From: Silene conica
Taxonomy: Eukaryota > Streptophyta > Magnoliopsida > Caryophyllales > Caryophyllaceae
Direction of reading: 5' to 3'
Assembly (NCBI GenBank): GCA_029255685.2
Contig: CM055311.2
Span: 56,751,048-56,815,047 of the forward strand
DNA: 64,000 bases
In this document: piece after piece, positions 33,007 to 48,200 of the stretch
Numbering within the stretch: position 1 is the stretch's first letter
Layout of the letters: each line of letters starts with the position of its first letter
Notes under the pieces: generated by a model
Database searches by the model: none
What the model was told of the DNA's origin: nothing
Seen by the model: the letters and a program-made list of their open reading frames with translations, nothing else
Position numbers and translations under genes: made by a program

Positions 33007-33361
33007 TATGTTTAGCCATGTCGAATGTAGACATACATTGTCAAACACGTGAGACTAATTAAAAGAACTGTACGCGCTGCTTAACCCTACAACTAGTTGG
33101 TTTAAACTTTAAAAGTAGTGTAGAAAATCCAGAAAGAAAAAGAAAGATATTGAAGGTGGACAAACGTGTAAGCTTGAAAATGTGAGGATCACTATCAGGC
33201 GAATGGTCGTTGCACGGAAGATCAGGTAGTCCGTATCTCCTAATAATCTCTGTTTTTTTTTTACCATATTCATCTTGAAAGTTGAAACTGTAAAGTGTTA
33301 ATGTGGTATTTCTTGATTGAAGTGGGTAGTTGTTGATTTTTGTTACCTCTTCTTCTGGGCA
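33007..33361 (+). promoter_or_regulatory. Probable PIEZO promoter and 5' leader
   Basis: This lies between the Helitron 3' end and the PIEZO ATG. I cannot point to a clear TATA box. A TC/T-rich stretch near 33240-33260 is compatible with a leader. No upstream ATG occurs in frame with the PIEZO start. Confidence 0.35.
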
Positions 33362-36300
33362 ATGGACAAATTGCTGTTTAGATTTGTGTTACCTCTTCTT
33401 CTGTTTTCAGGTTTTGTAATTCTACTTTTATCAGTATTTCAACTTGATGAAATGGTACTAGTATGTATGTATATTGGACTGCAATTATTTGGTATATTCT
33501 TCACTACAATCATTATATTTATACATTTATACTTGTTTCCCGCACCTTGTTTTATACTTGCAGTTTGTGGAATATAGTAAATATAGTTAATACTTTTTCT
33601 TGTAATAGTTGTGACTTGTGCATTCAATATCTCGCTCCTATCAGGCTATCACTCTTATGCTTGGAATAGTTGTGACTTGTGCTTGTAATGATAACTTGCT
33701 GTTCCTCTGCTTTTCTATAAGATACCAATATACCATTGTCCACTGAGTGAAAAATTTGCATTTAGACAGTATATTTCAAGTTATACGTATTTACCTGTTG
33801 GCCGGTATGGCTGGATGAGGGAGTGTCTGCTGTCTATTGAGAAGGTGCATGTATCAGACTGAGATTACTGGTTTAGTTCTTTTTGATGGAGATACGGTTA
33901 GAGGGTTGATTCACAGATAGCCACACTTGTACCGTGCACCCTATTGTACTTTCTGCTCCAATTGGGGATCTTAGCAAACCCGTGTTCTGTATGGCTCTTT
34001 GTTGTAAGGTGTATACTCCGCTTATTTTCCTTGTCGGTCTAGCTGGAATAACATTTAAGTCAATTTTAAGTTGTACGATCTATAAATATAAACTGTTCCT
34101 AAATGGCGAGCTCGAAGGGCCCTTGTTGCTTGTAACTTTGTAAGCTCAGATTCTTTGATTAAATAACGTTTATTATTGATGCGACATGCTTGTAATAGTG
34201 TCCTCTTTGGTTAAGTTGATTTTAATACGTTTGGCAAATATTAAATAAAAGATCGTTTACTACTACGTGTGAAGGATTCTACACTCCTCATTCCCTCTTT
34301 AGTTTCAGCTGTTCCTGATAATTTGCTATTTAGAATACCTTTCTAGGTGCTTGTCTTGGTTTACTTTTATAGAAGCAAGCATAATGTTATCCTGGTCTTG
34401 ATTATGTATATAGAAGCAACTATAATGTTCGTATTTTGTAACCTTCTAAAGAGTTTCCTTTTACATTGCAGCTTCTTTAGTTGATTGGAGTTTGATATCT
34501 CTTGTTGATCTGATAGCTTTTCTGGTCATTCAATTCAACGTGATCAGAATAGGTGAGTTCTTTTCACTTTCAGTGCGATCTACTTGATTTTAATTTATGG
34601 TTTGCAAATTGGAATATTATTTACACCATTCTTTTCTTGGCGACCTTTCTTTATCTCGCATTACATCTTGAGCTTGCACTATTTTCTCATTGGCGTGATG
34701 CAGATTTTCGTTCACACAGAATATTTCAGTTCTTATGGGGTATAAGTATATTGTCCCTACTTGTTGCTTTTATCCAAGCAATTATTATCATTATATGGGC
34801 AATCAAGAGTGGTGACTGGAGTCTAGTAGACTCATCATGGGTGAAGCTAGTTGGTTTCATGGGGTAGGAAACTCGCATCTCTCGGAAACTGTAATATTTT
34901 CTTACTGCGCCCTTTCAGTGCCACTAAATGTGGTTTCTTTTGATTAAATTAATTTTTGTAAGCAGATTTCAGTCATGGAGATCTCCAACTGTAATATTTT
35001 TCTTCATCTTACAAGTATCGGTGGGCTTCGTTTGTTTGGCTGTGCTATTCCGACACAAGCTAGGTTTGGTTCCTTGGCGCGTTACATGTTGGGGGAGATT
35101 TTCGTCCATTCTTGTGCAGTTAGGTATCTATTTTGCAGTCTTGAGTTGCTTCAAATTCTAATCACGTTTCTTTCAATATCAGCACAAGTGTTTATTATGC
35201 ATTTTGCAACATTTGACCTAGCTGTCAATATTCTTAACTTACTGTTTGTGATATCTGTAATATGTTGTATTAGGTGTTTGATTAAAATCTAGGACCTTTG
35301 GTTTAAAGTTGGTGTATAATTCCCACTTAGGTGACCTGGAGTTTTCTCAGTTAAAAAATCATCCAAATTATGACTCTTGTAAGCATATTGGAGTGCACAA
35401 ATTAACATTAAAGCATAAAGTGGTGGGAATTATCACATAAATATTCAATTAATTGGATGCTTAAAAACCTTTGCAATTGAATAAGATTTATTTATACTGA
35501 ATTTAGGTCACCACAATGCCACATGGGGGAATATTGAAAATCTTCAGGTTATGAGTGTGCAACTAGCGAAATTTCAACCAAAGTAGAATCTGTTCATACC
35601 TCATGTTACCAAAGTGGGAATTTTCTAAAATCTATGTATCACCCTTAGCATGTTTGAATGTATTTGTATTGGGTGTACTACTAGTCATGCAACCATGAGA
35701 TATTCCATTGAAATGTAGATGAATGTGCTAAGTGTCGGTCACTTATGCTAACTATTTACTCTCTTTTCTTTTTTTGTTTCTTTTACTAGGTTCATATATC
35801 AAGGTTTTCTCCTGTTTCTCATTTCCAGCCATCCAACTGGCTGTGGGGATTTGTCATCCATCTTGGGTATCCTTGCCCTTTTTTATATGTAGCTGTGTTG
35901 GACTCGTAGACTGGTCTTTGACGAGCAATTTTTCAGGCTTGTTCAGGTAGTTTCTTTTTGTGCCTTGCTTCTGGTACTGTTGGTCATCATTTGTCGTAGG
36001 TGCATAAATTTTGCTTGCTCAGTCAACTGATGTGCTAGTCTTTTTCACATATTGAAGGTGGTGGAGACCTCTTCAACTCTATGCTGGCTTCAATATTCTG
36101 TTGCTTTATATGTATCAGCTTCCTATGGGGCTTCCGGCATTGATTAATCAGATTGCTAAATTTATTGGTCTCTACAAGATATCTGCTGAGTCTGGGTGGC
36201 TGGAATTATGCTCCGGTCTTTCTCTCATTGGCTTTTACACATTTGTATGTACATAAACGCATTTCTAGGAAGGATGAAACTGGAATTATTTTTAGCTGTA

Positions 36301-39277
36301 TCTAATATCAGGATTTCGAACTGTTCAGCTGTTGGTATCAAATCTGGTCCCCGACTCCGAATTATAATGGGAATATCAATGTTTAGATGGTTAAAGTGAT
36401 CGTATTTTCATGCAGTCACATTTATGGCATTATCACCGAGATTAGGTTGTGAGGACTGATTATAAGATCCACTCTCAATTTGATATTTACTACCACATTC
36501 TGCATTGAAAAAGATTCTCTTGGGGAAGCCAGGGCTTTAGATTTATTACCCCCCCCCCCCCCCCAAAAGAGAGATAACAAGATTGTCTGTTATTGTCTTT
36601 CTTGGTAGTTGCTGTCCATGTGACAAGTAATTTTCAAGTCAAGCTACAATACGTTCGCCAAAGTCTCAACTAACTTTCTGACACCCTGACATCTTTTGGC
36701 CTTTTGACTTGCTCTCATAGTACCTAATTTTATTCCTGTTACTTGTGGTCTCAAGTTTTATAGCGTGGTGTGGGTGCAATCTTATAGACTCCTAATTGAT
36801 CCGTTACTTTCAGTTAAACCAGAAAATACACAACTGAGATATCAGCTTACTCTCACAATGCATGATTCCTTCCCTGATTCTTATTCCCGTGTCCCAAGAA
36901 ATGTATCCCAGTTTGATAACAATCTTATATAGCTTAGATTTGTAACAACCAGTTCATGCATGAATATTTTTCTCTTGTGTTCAAAATAATTTGTTGCTAG
37001 GTTATTTTTGTCATATTGTGCTATGTCTTGTCATGCAGCTCTCATTCATAAAAAAAGATTTAGAGGAAATGGAATTCATGATGAGCGGGATTGAAACTGA
37101 TTTGAGTGAGCAACTTCTTCCTGCGAGGCATTCCTTTTTTATCCGACAATCAAGGTGTGTACTGGGCTCATTATTCTATTTTAAAAAAAATTAGAATTAG
37201 AATTAGAATAATCATGTGGAGTTGTTAGGCTCATAATGTACAATGCTGTATAGGTGCTATTCTTTTCTTTCCGCGAGTTTCTTTCTTTTATTTTTCTAAC
37301 CTACTTTTTCTTGTACCCTTTCTTAAATTGTAAGATTACTAACTGAAACTTGTGATTTTTCTAGATATGTTATCCTCTTCTAAACCTGACATCTTTCTAT
37401 CGATTTAATCTGGTCACCTTCACAACTCTCGAAAAATTGGGGGGGAGGGGGGAGGGGGGAGGGGTGAAGGGGGGTAGATACTCTACACCTCGTCGCTGGA
37501 GTATTCATCCCCTTTTCTCCACGATCATCACCTCCAACACACCCTAATTGAACAAAAATAACAAATCAATTCAATCGGAACAAAATTGTGTAATTTAATT
37601 AACAAAACTGAACACTGCTTGTTTGATATATTAACTAAGATGAATAATTGCGGAATTCGGGAAAAAAAATTGATCAGTTTGAGAAGCAATGGAAAGAATA
37701 AATTTTCCATTTTTAGAAGGGTAGTTTGTGGAAATTTTATGGCAAAATGTTTGTGAAAGAGTAAAATGCATACGTGAAAGAGTAATTATGTTCTTAAAAA
37801 GTTGGAATATATGGGATGAAAAATGAAAACTGAATGGAGTATGGTACAAACTCCTCAAAAAAGCATAAACACACATTCCGACCATGAGTTTCTTACGAGA
37901 CCTTGTTTCCCAAGGTTTTATGTTTGAACATAGAGTTTTTTACTCTGTTCACTCCAATATGTCAGATAGTCAACACGTGTCCGCACACCGAGACCGACTC
38001 ATGCCTGACACCAACATGCGTCCGGCACCAACACGTGTCGGCGTGTTTGAGTAAGACATGGACTTTTACTTGTGGATATCAGAGCGTCAATTCTGCTGCT
38101 AACTCCCTTGATTCTTTGTTCCCTGTTCATTATCGAGATTATAGTGTTATATGCTACATGTTCACCCCACAGCATTAGCTGTCTTTTAGCAAGTTTTGTG
38201 TTTGAAAATACAGTGTCCAAATTTGATGTCACTTTCTTTTTCTTGTTTCTTGAGCTGTTTCATTAACTTTGATAGGTCTGGAGAGAGACATACAAATGTT
38301 TTGATCAAAGGGGCAGTTTTCCGGATATTTACCATCAATTTTTTCACGTACGGCTTCCCGGTAACTATCCCTACAAGCTGCACTCCATTTTGTGGCTTCC
38401 TCATAATGATCTTGAACTGTAAGCTACATTCCATTATAGCCAGAATCCGTCTAACTGAAACAAAGAGCGATTCCTGAATGATCATTTTGATGTGAAGGAT
38501 TTTGCCGTCCACAGTTTTTTGTCTTATGATTTTATGCTATTTACAGTTTAGTTGGTTATTTTAAGTATTAATTCAACCTTTTTTCGTTTTCTGGATTTTA
38601 CTTTCCTTTTTCTCTCCCAATTTTTTTTCTTTTTGCCTGTGAGCAGTACGATTCTTTCAAGGGAAGTGTTTTTTCTGGCTGGGGTGGTACTGATGCAACT
38701 TAGACTTAGCCTCTTTTATTGATCTGTTGCAAGTTATTTGAATAGTTTTATAATTTCAGATTTTGTACTTGGCAGTTATCATTGTTTGCACTTTGCTTTT
38801 GGAGCTTCTATTTTGCCAGCATATGCGCCTTTGGATTGCTAGCATATGTTGGATATGTAGTATATGCATTCCCTTCATTATTTCGTTTGCACCGGTTAAA
38901 TGGTCTGCTACTCGTCTTTATACTCTTGTGGGCTGTCAGCACTTATATCTTCAACGTGGCATTTACTTTTGTTAACTGGAATCTTAAGAAGGTAATCCTC
39001 TTTGGTGGTTTCTGGTGAAATATATGCTTCTTTTCTAAGGGGGGAGGCAGAAGGATTATGATATTTGAATCTAGTGATTACGCTTTCTCTCACATGTAGG
39101 ATATGGAGATATGGGAGCTTATTGGCTTGTGGCGATACTCAACTCCTGGATACTTCTTGCTTGCTCAATTTGGTTTGGGTGTTCTGATTGCTGTTGGCAA
39201 TCTTGTGAACAATTCTGTATTTACACACACCTCTAGGGAGAATGATCATATTCAAAATGGTGACTGTGCCATAGAAG
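33362..39277 (+). CDS. PIEZO1 (PZO1): PIEZO exons 1-10: N-terminal blade helices
   Basis: Ten short exons encode residues 1 to about 462, the first transmembrane units of the blade. Recognisable plant PIEZO stretches are HPSWVSLPFFICSCVGLVDW in exon 5, RHTNVLIKGAVF in exon 8, and FPSLFRLHRLNGLLLVFILL in exon 9. Exon 1 is only 49 bases. Intron 1 (1061 bp) has no clear element. Intron 6 holds a run of C residues at 36551, and intron 7 a G-rich tract at 37439. Introns 4 and 6 are also longer than average and appear unique. Confidence 0.93.
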
Positions 39278-42200
39278 GTAACTTGAAACACCATCTAGCT
39301 TGTTAACTGTTAATGTTTTTACCAATTGATCTTTCACACATTTCTCAACTGTCAATGGTCACATGCCTACTCAGGCTTAGCTGCTGGCGAATCACACCGA
39401 ATAATCTAAACTAACAGCAGAAATATGCAAGAAATATTTACTTGCACACTTAGCAATAAACAAGCATAAATCATGTAATAAGAACAAAGAGTTGACAACT
39501 CTAAGACTAAAAAAGAGGGGAATTCTAGATCTCTTTATGGAATTTTTGTAGATTGCACCAAGAAATAACTATTAACCTTACATTATTATCCAAGCTTGAT
39601 AAGAACAAAGGAAACCAAAAAAAATATGAAAACAAGTAGGAATAAATTGCCACAAGCCTTGTGCAGTATCTGCGATTCGCGAGCCAGTTCCATGACCTAT
39701 GCACTAAAATATGCTTAAATCGCTGCTGAGGGCGAGATTCATGATCCACGAGTATCATTGGCGATTTGCAAGTTGCTGTAACTTGCATTATCTTCTTCTT
39801 TGCTTGGGCTTCTTCTTCTTGAGTTATGCCTCACCATTTTTCGAGCCGTCATCACGCTCTATAGCTGCACACAAATCCGGATTATGCCCAATCTATAATA
39901 CTCCACATCCTTGTCACTCCAAATCAACTCAACCACATAATTACCCCCACATTACACACCCAGACACCGAAGACGGAATATGCATTAAATCCTCCATAAC
40001 CTCCATTATAAAACCTCTAAAAAAGAAAACGTCCCAGTGATCCATACTAAACTAGACATATCAGTGTGCTATGGGGGATGTGTGGCCATAGAAAAAGGAT
40101 TGTCCAAGAATACAGTGGGAAAGTAAAGTATATCCACAGCCTTATGTGCTCTGAACAACCTTAGACGCCAAGCGAGAAATACACGTCACTTTTCCCATTC
40201 GAAATGCTCCATTTTCCCTGAAAAAATAGGCTAGTATTTACTCTTTTTGTACATCAGAAATGAACTAGAGTCTTCTTATAGTTTCAGTTTTCAAGACACC
40301 ACTTGCTTTAATCATCTCTTCAAATTTTAGATGTTTGCCAAGGACTCAAGGCCTATAATTCAGTCGACTGTGGTAGTGACGGTAAAAAATACTGTCGGCA
40401 GAGATCATACATATGCATCAACTTCTTGATCAACATCGGACCCTCGCCTAGCGGGGACGCCATCGTGCATCGGGCTGCCCTTTTTTTTTTACTCTTTTGT
40501 TCCAATCTCACTCTAACTATCACCATCCAAACACCACCACCCGTCAACCACCATAGCATGCACCACCCTCACCGACGCCTTACCAGCGCCACCGGCCGAT
40601 CCTAACTACCTGCTCATGACTACCCCTGCTGGCATCTACGGCGAATGGTAACCCACCCTTTGAGATCTGTGCAACAACTTGTTTAATTGGCTTCTTCTAA
40701 GAGCGTTAATAGAGAAGATTGGGCAATTGATCAAGTCTTCATCTTAATAATGGAATAATGAATTTGATATTACTGTAAAAAAATGAAAAACAGAAGAAGC
40801 AAGACATGCGAAAAAGGCGAGATGAACAAACAATAAAAAAAAGGCTTATCAAAAAGCATACGCCATACGTATCTCACCAAGGGTAATCAACCGCACAACA
40901 AAGTTAGAGGTTCATTATATTATAGTATACTGAATCTTAAGAGTAAGAGGCACTAGATCTACTTAACTTCGTCAAATTGACCAAGAGCGCTCTTTGATGT
41001 ACTAAAGGCGAAGGCCCTTAAAATGATATGAATATGCGGAATCGGCAATTCCTGTTTTCAGAGCACAAGTAAAAGTAAGTAGCCGGATTTTGTGAGAATA
41101 ATAGGAGTTTATTCGATTATTTTGGCCTTTAATTTCCGGATTACTGTTTTCATCCATTGTCATATACTCCAGTAGTAGATTTTGTGTGCTTCATCCATTT
41201 TGCCTTTCAAGCCCGGATCACGATTTTTAATAGTTTTTTCAAACCCTAAATCTAATTTAATCTATCTAATTTTGGTAGTACAACACAATTTAAATAATTT
41301 AATCTACCTATAAGATCATTAATAATATAAATAAATTTGAATCATTATTGATCGATATGCGAACTAGCGTCCATAGTTTATTAATCTAACGGATTTGATT
41401 AGTTTTGTGAGAGAGAATTAGAGAGTGTTTATTTTATGTTTTTTTGGGGGAGGGTAATGTATGGAAAACAAATGACAAAAACTCCGTGAAAGAGTAAAAT
41501 GTGTCCATGAATGAGCAACGATAGTTTATTGCATGTATTCAAAGAAAAAATCGTTTATGCTCATGGAAAAAGTTGATTCTCCTTTCATATTTTCCCAATT
41601 TCGCCCACAATCATGTAGGAAACCAAACAGTGGAGACAATAAAATCCACTTTCTAGGAGTATGTTTTCTCCGAAGTAAACAGCGTCTTTTAGAATGGGAT
41701 TTTGTTCCACAATAGAGAACTTTTGGATGTTAATAATTGATGTATAATGAAAAGATGCTTGGATTTGCTGGCCATCTCAGAGCAAGCGCTAAACTGTAGC
41801 TTTTTATTTCAATTCACCGTATAAGACATCTCAAAACGATGTAACCATTACTTTGAATGAGTATTTTTGTCTTCATATTCCCTGGGCTACTCTTTTGGGT
41901 AAGTATTTGTCTTCATTCTTTCTTGATCTCTGATTAGTATCCAATGTGCTGTATCTGCAGTTTCGGAGGAAACCAAGGTTCTAGCTGTTGCTACAATTGC
42001 TTGGGGATTGAGGAAATGCTCCCGGGCAATCGTGTTACTGCTGATATTTCTCATAGCAATGAAACCTGGGTTTGTTCACGCTGTATACAGTATGTAAATT
42101 GAATATTCTAGTTTGCTTTTTAGAGCCCTTTTCAAGCATTAACATTTTTGCATCCCCTCTTCAATCCTATAATCTGTTTTAAACTTCAAAAGAAAGATTT

Positions 42201-45200
42201 CTTTATCTAAATTAGTCTATGAAGACATGCATGGATTGCTGATATTTAATTATTTTCTCACTTGCAGTGATATTCTTTTTGTTATATCTACTGGATCACA
42301 CTATCAGTAAAAATCTGAGACAGGCTTTGATACTTCTATGCGAAACTCATTTTGCATTGTCGTACATCATTCAGATAAATATGATATCTGAAAACTTGGA
42401 GCTTAAAGATTCATTAGCTGTTGAAATTCTGACACAACTAGGTATACATCTTTGTGGTGCTTTCCTTTGACATTATAACTGTATCTGATATTCTAACTCC
42501 ATCAGTTTACAAGTCAAATCCAAATAGTTTTGCTGAATGCAATCTTCTTGATCAAATGTCTGTCTAACATGATATAGGTCTCCTGGATCGTGACAGTTCC
42601 TGGGATTTCATGGAAATGGCTCTTCTTGCGTGTTTTTGTGCTGTACAGAATCATGGATTTGAAATGCTCTTTTCTTTCTCAGCTGTCGTCCAACATACAC
42701 CTTGCCATCCAGTTGGATTCAGTGTGCTTAAAGCTGGATTAAATAAATCTGTTTTGCTATCAGTTTATTCGTCGTCCGATGGACGTGATAGTAGTGGAGC
42801 ATCTCAAGGTGCAACTTTCACATTCTTTAGCGACCTTTTTATCCTTATTTGTTTCTTGTATTACTGGCCTTGTTTTTAGGTGAAATTTATGTTTCTATGT
42901 GAGTGTCTTATGTTTATCTACAGCCAAAACAACTTCCAAGATTTACTCTTGCAAAATGAGCCTTCAATTTCTTTTTGTTTTCCTTATTTTCATATTTCTA
43001 ATAACGAACCAAAAACTGTTCTGCAATCGTTATGATCCATAATTGAACAAAGATGATGGATTTGAGAGGTGTATTTGTTAGGACTCGAGAGAATTACTTT
43101 TTTTTTTTTTTTTTGAAGTCAAGGATATGCAAATAAATTTTTTGGGAAGAAATTCTGCTTTGGGAGTTTTGCTTACTGCAAAAAGCCAAAGCTTTGTGAT
43201 ATGAACCAAGCAATTTCCATATATTGTCGGAGGTGTATGGCTTTATCACCATCATCATTGTACTCTTACATTGTTCTGGTGTTTTCATCACAGAGAGAAG
43301 AATTGCAGCATATTTGAGTTCTGTAGGGCAGAAGTTTCTTGCATTATACAGATCATGGGGGACGTATGTTGCTTATCTGACTATACTTGTTGCAGTGTAC
43401 CTCGTCAGACCAAATTATATATCATTTGGTTATGTCTTCCTTTTACTGTTCTGGGTCATTGGAAGGCAACTTGTTGGACATACGAGGATGCGTCTATGGT
43501 TCCCATTGAAAATGTATGCAGTTGCAGTGTTTGTCTTTATGTACAGCCTCAGCATTTTTTTGAGCTTCCAGGCATGGTTGTCCTCGAGAATTGACTTAAA
43601 CCGTAATTTTGGCTTCAATCCTGAAGCTTCTTTGCTAGAAAATGTTTTGAAATCGCTAGCAATCTTGATTGTCATGCAACTTTATAGCTATGAAAGAAGA
43701 CAAAGCAAGTATAATGCGCCGAGTGAGAGTGACATGCCTGAGTCGAGGGCCCTTGCTTTTACAAAAAGATTTCTAATTTGGCATAGCAATAAAGTTTTGT
43801 TCGTGGCTTTGTTCTATGCATCTGTTTCTCCGATAAGTGCATTTGGGTTTTTGTATCTTCTTGGCCTTATCATTTGCTCAATGCTCCCAAAAACCTCACG
43901 GGTCCCTTCCAAGTCATTTCTAGTTTATACAGGATTTATAGTAACGATGAAGTATATGTTCCAGATGTGGGGTCAGCTGGCAAAGATGTTTCCTGGACAA
44001 AAGCATTCTGAGTTGTCTCTTTTCTTGGGTCTTCATGTTTTTGGATCTGGGTTTTGGGGAATTGAATCAAGCTTGAGGGGAGAAGTCCTCGTTATTGTTG
44101 CATGTACTCTCCAATATAATGTTTTTCGATGGTTGGATATGATGCCGAGTTCTTATCTAACGAAAGGCGAGTGGGACGAACCATGTCAGTTGTTCGTCTC
44201 AACAGAAAATGAAGATAGCAAATCAAGGCCATCAATGGCCACGAGACACTCTCAACCATTGGATCTACAAAGAGAATCTAACAGTTGCCAAGTCGAAAGT
44301 TCATTTAGAAACTTCAGGGAAAGTATGAAGGAGAGTCAAAAGTGGAACAAGAAGAGAATTCTTGCATTGAGAAATGAAAGATTTGACATGCAGAAGACAA
44401 CGTTGAAAGTTTACCTGATGTTCTGGATTGAAAACTTGTTCAACCTTTTTGGTCTGGAGATCAACATGATAGTTTTGCTTCTTGCTAGCTTTGTGTTCTT
44501 GAATGTAATTTCACTTCTCTATATTGGCTTCCTTGCGACTTTTATACTTCTGAATCGACGTATTATTCGTAAGCTATGGCCAATTTTGGTTTTCCTGTTT
44601 GCTTGCGTCTTGATTCTTGAATACTTTGCTATCTGGAAAAACCAATTCTCTCTGGCCGTCAATTCACAAGCTGAGAGCAATCTTCGCTGCCATGATTGCT
44701 GGAAGAGCTCAAATGTACACTTCCAGTATTGTGAACGCTGTTGGTTAGGTACGATTTTCGCTTATTCTTCAACCCATTTTTGCTTACTGGAGCTGATAAT
44801 TCACGACAATTTGCTTATAGTAACTATCCCTACCATGTCATGCAATTAATGATGATTGGAATTACACATATACTTTGTTCAGCCTTAGGACGTGCTGTAC
44901 CAACATTCTAATTTCTTTGTGAATTGTTGTAATGCTGTATAGAAGCCATGAATCCAAATCATCTTGTAGGAAAGAGGCAATCTTTTGACTCTAAGTTTTC
45001 CATTTATGGAAACTAATAGCTTTTATAACTTCTGTTCGCTTAACTGGCTTTAATCTATCAAAGTATCTCATACTCGTATATTGAAATATTTATTCTTAGT
45101 TAACGTCGTTATGTTATCCACTTTGATGAATGTATTATATAGTTTTAGAAGCTTGACCAGTGTAGTCTAAGTTATGAAATAATGACAATTATCTTGTTGA

Positions 45201-48200
45201 AATATCTTCTAATTGTTTGTTGATCACATTGACAAATATCTTCCAAGTAGATTGACTATGTTCTTAATCTTATTAAGACATGCACTATGTCACTTAAACC
45301 ATAAAACTATGCTTGTTTGGTGTTGCAGGACTTATTGTTGATGATCCACGAACGCTTATGAGCTACTTTATAGTTTTCATAGTTGCTGGTTTCAAACTCC
45401 GTGCTGATAAATCCCCCAGCTTATCAGGGTCTTTTACGTATCACCAGATGATGTCTCAGCGGAAAAATAATTTTGTTTGGAAAGATCTCTCATTTGAGAC
45501 AAAAAGCATGTGGACTATTTTCGACTATCTGAGGCTCTACTGCTATTGCCACCTCCTGGATCTTGTGCTTACTTTGATTCTAGTAACTGGAACTCTTGAG
45601 TATGACATCCTTCACCTTGGTTATCTTGGTTTCGCTGTGGTCTTTTTCCGGTTGAGGCTGGAAATTCTTCGTAATAGAAATAAGATCTTCAAGTTCCTGC
45701 GAATGTACAACTTTGCCATCATTGTTCTGTCCCTTGCTTACCAGTCTCCTTTCATTGGGGTCTTTAATGAAGGGAAGTGTGGCACTGTAGGTTACATATA
45801 TGAGGTCATAGGCTTTTATAAATATGACTATGGGTTTCGCATCACCTCCAGGTCGGCATTAGTTGAGATCGTCATCTTTATTTTGGTTTCTATACAGTCT
45901 TATATGTTCTCATCTCCAGAATTTGAACATGTATCACGATACCTTGAAGCCGAACAAATTGGGGCAATTGTCCGTGAGCAGGAGAAAAAGGCCACATGGA
46001 AAACTGCCCAGTTGCAGCATATCCGTGAGTCGGAAGAGTTGAAACACCAACGTAACTTGCAAGTTGAGAAGATGAAGTCGGAGATGCTCAATCTTCAAGT
46101 CCAGCTTCATAGCATGAACTCGCCTCACAATCGTGACCAAGTATCCACCGGAAGTGGAAGCTTGAGGCGGAGAAGTACCTCGTATAATTTGGATAGGGAT
46201 GTCAGGGCTTTTCAGGAGGAAGATTTACTTTTCCCATCTTTTACCTTTAAGAGAGATATTAATGAAACTGATAAGGAGGAGACATCTTTAAGAGAGGGGA
46301 AAAAAGGTTCAAGTGACTTTATCCTCCCGTCAGAAAGGCTTGGATCTCCGGTTAGTAGACGCTCAATAAGTCCAACGACAGAAGAATCAACAAGGCATGA
46401 TCTGAACGATTTTTGTTTTGGTGAAATTAGTGCAGTCGAGGAAGATACTACTCACTCTATTGATGAAGTGAAAAAGGAAAGCTCTAAACGCGGGTCAAAG
46501 GAACACCCACTAAAATCTGCTGCGCAGTTGATAGGTGATGGGGTTTCACAAGTACATTCTTTTGGAAACCAAGCTGTTAACAATCTAGCAAATTTGCTGA
46601 ATGTTGCACAAGATGGCAATCCAAATGGCCATTCTTCTGATGATGATGGACGGCTCGATGAAATGGAGAGCCAAAATGTAGAAAATAAGCATCTTGCTCG
46701 AACCTCGTCATTGCAGTCTGATACGAGTAAAACAATGTCCGAATCTGTGAGGACACAACTTGAAAGGATCTGTCAGCATATATGGTCCCAAATGCGATTT
46801 AATAATGATATTGTTTGTTATTGTTGCTTCATTCTCGTTTTCCTTTGGAGCTTCAGTTTACTTTCTATGATATATCTTGCAGCTCTTTTCTTGTATGCTC
46901 TCTGTGTTAATACCGGGCCAAGCTATACCTTTTGGGTTGTCATGCTAATGTACACGGAGTTCTACATATTACTGGAATATTTGTACCAAATTATCATTCA
47001 ACATTGCGGGCTGATCATCAAGCTCCCATTTCTTCAAGAACTGGGGTTTCCTTCTCAAAAAAACAAATCATCATTTGTTATAAGCTTATTGCCACTGTTT
47101 GTGGTATACTTATTCACTCTTCTACAAAGCTCCATAACAGCCCAAGATGGTGATCTGGGCGCATTTTCAGAATATTATGCTTTCAAGAGAAAAATGCTTG
47201 ATGAGAACTGTGTTCAATCATTTTCTAGCTGGGGTGAAAAGCTAAATAAAGTATTCCAAATTTCAAATGATGTGGTATGCATGATAGCTAGAAGCTGCTT
47301 GAGGTACTGGAAATCATTGACACAAGGAGCTGAATCACCACCATACTTTGTACAACTCTCCATGGATGTTGGGTTGTGGCCTGAAGATGGTATCCAGCCA
47401 GAAAAGATTGAATCAAAAGTAAACCAACTTCTAAAGATAGTGCATGGTGAGCGTTGCAAGGAGGAAAACCCAAATGTTTGCCCCTCAGCTAGCAGAGTTA
47501 ATGTTCAGAGCATCGAGAGGAGTGAAGAAAACCCTAATATGAGTTTGGCTGTATTTGAAGTTGTACATGTGTCTCCCTTGTCTGAGTGCATTCCAGCGGA
47601 GTGGTCAAAGTCACTTACACCTGCAGCTGATGTGGCTAAGGAAATCCTTATTGCAAAACACTCGGGGTTCACTGAAGATGTCAGATTCCCGTACCCTATA
47701 ATCTCCGTAATTGGTGGTGGGAAAATAGAAGTTGATCTATATGCCTACATATTTGGAGCTGATTTAGCGGTTTTCTTCTTGGTCGCAGTATGCTACCAGT
47801 CAGTCATTAAAAACAAAAGTGAATTCCTTGATGTCTATCAACTTGAGGATCAGTTTCCTAAGGAATTTGTGTTTATCTTAATGGTGAGTTTAAGTTGTAT
47901 TAGCTGCTAATGTTAGGCTTTGGGCCCCCAAGGGACAAGACCTAACCTGTCCTTGCTTTGTGTTTGGGTTGCCTTTGCCTTATCCTTAGCCTATATGCTT
48001 AACACATTCCCATACCTTGACTTGTCCTGACTTGAAATATAAGTTATGGGCCCCCAAGGAGCTGCTTTGTATGTGCACACATACCAAGCCTTAGCCTTGA
48101 CCTTACCTTGATCTGATAATTCCTTGGTTATATACCTTAGCCTGACTTGAGATATAAGTTATGGGGCCCCCAAGTAGCTGCTTTGTATGTGTGCACATAC

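Noticed and set aside
43224..44849. PIEZO exon 14 as an independent 541-codon gene
   Set aside because: The frame extends into both introns; splice sites at 43294 and 44748 join it in phase with its neighbours.
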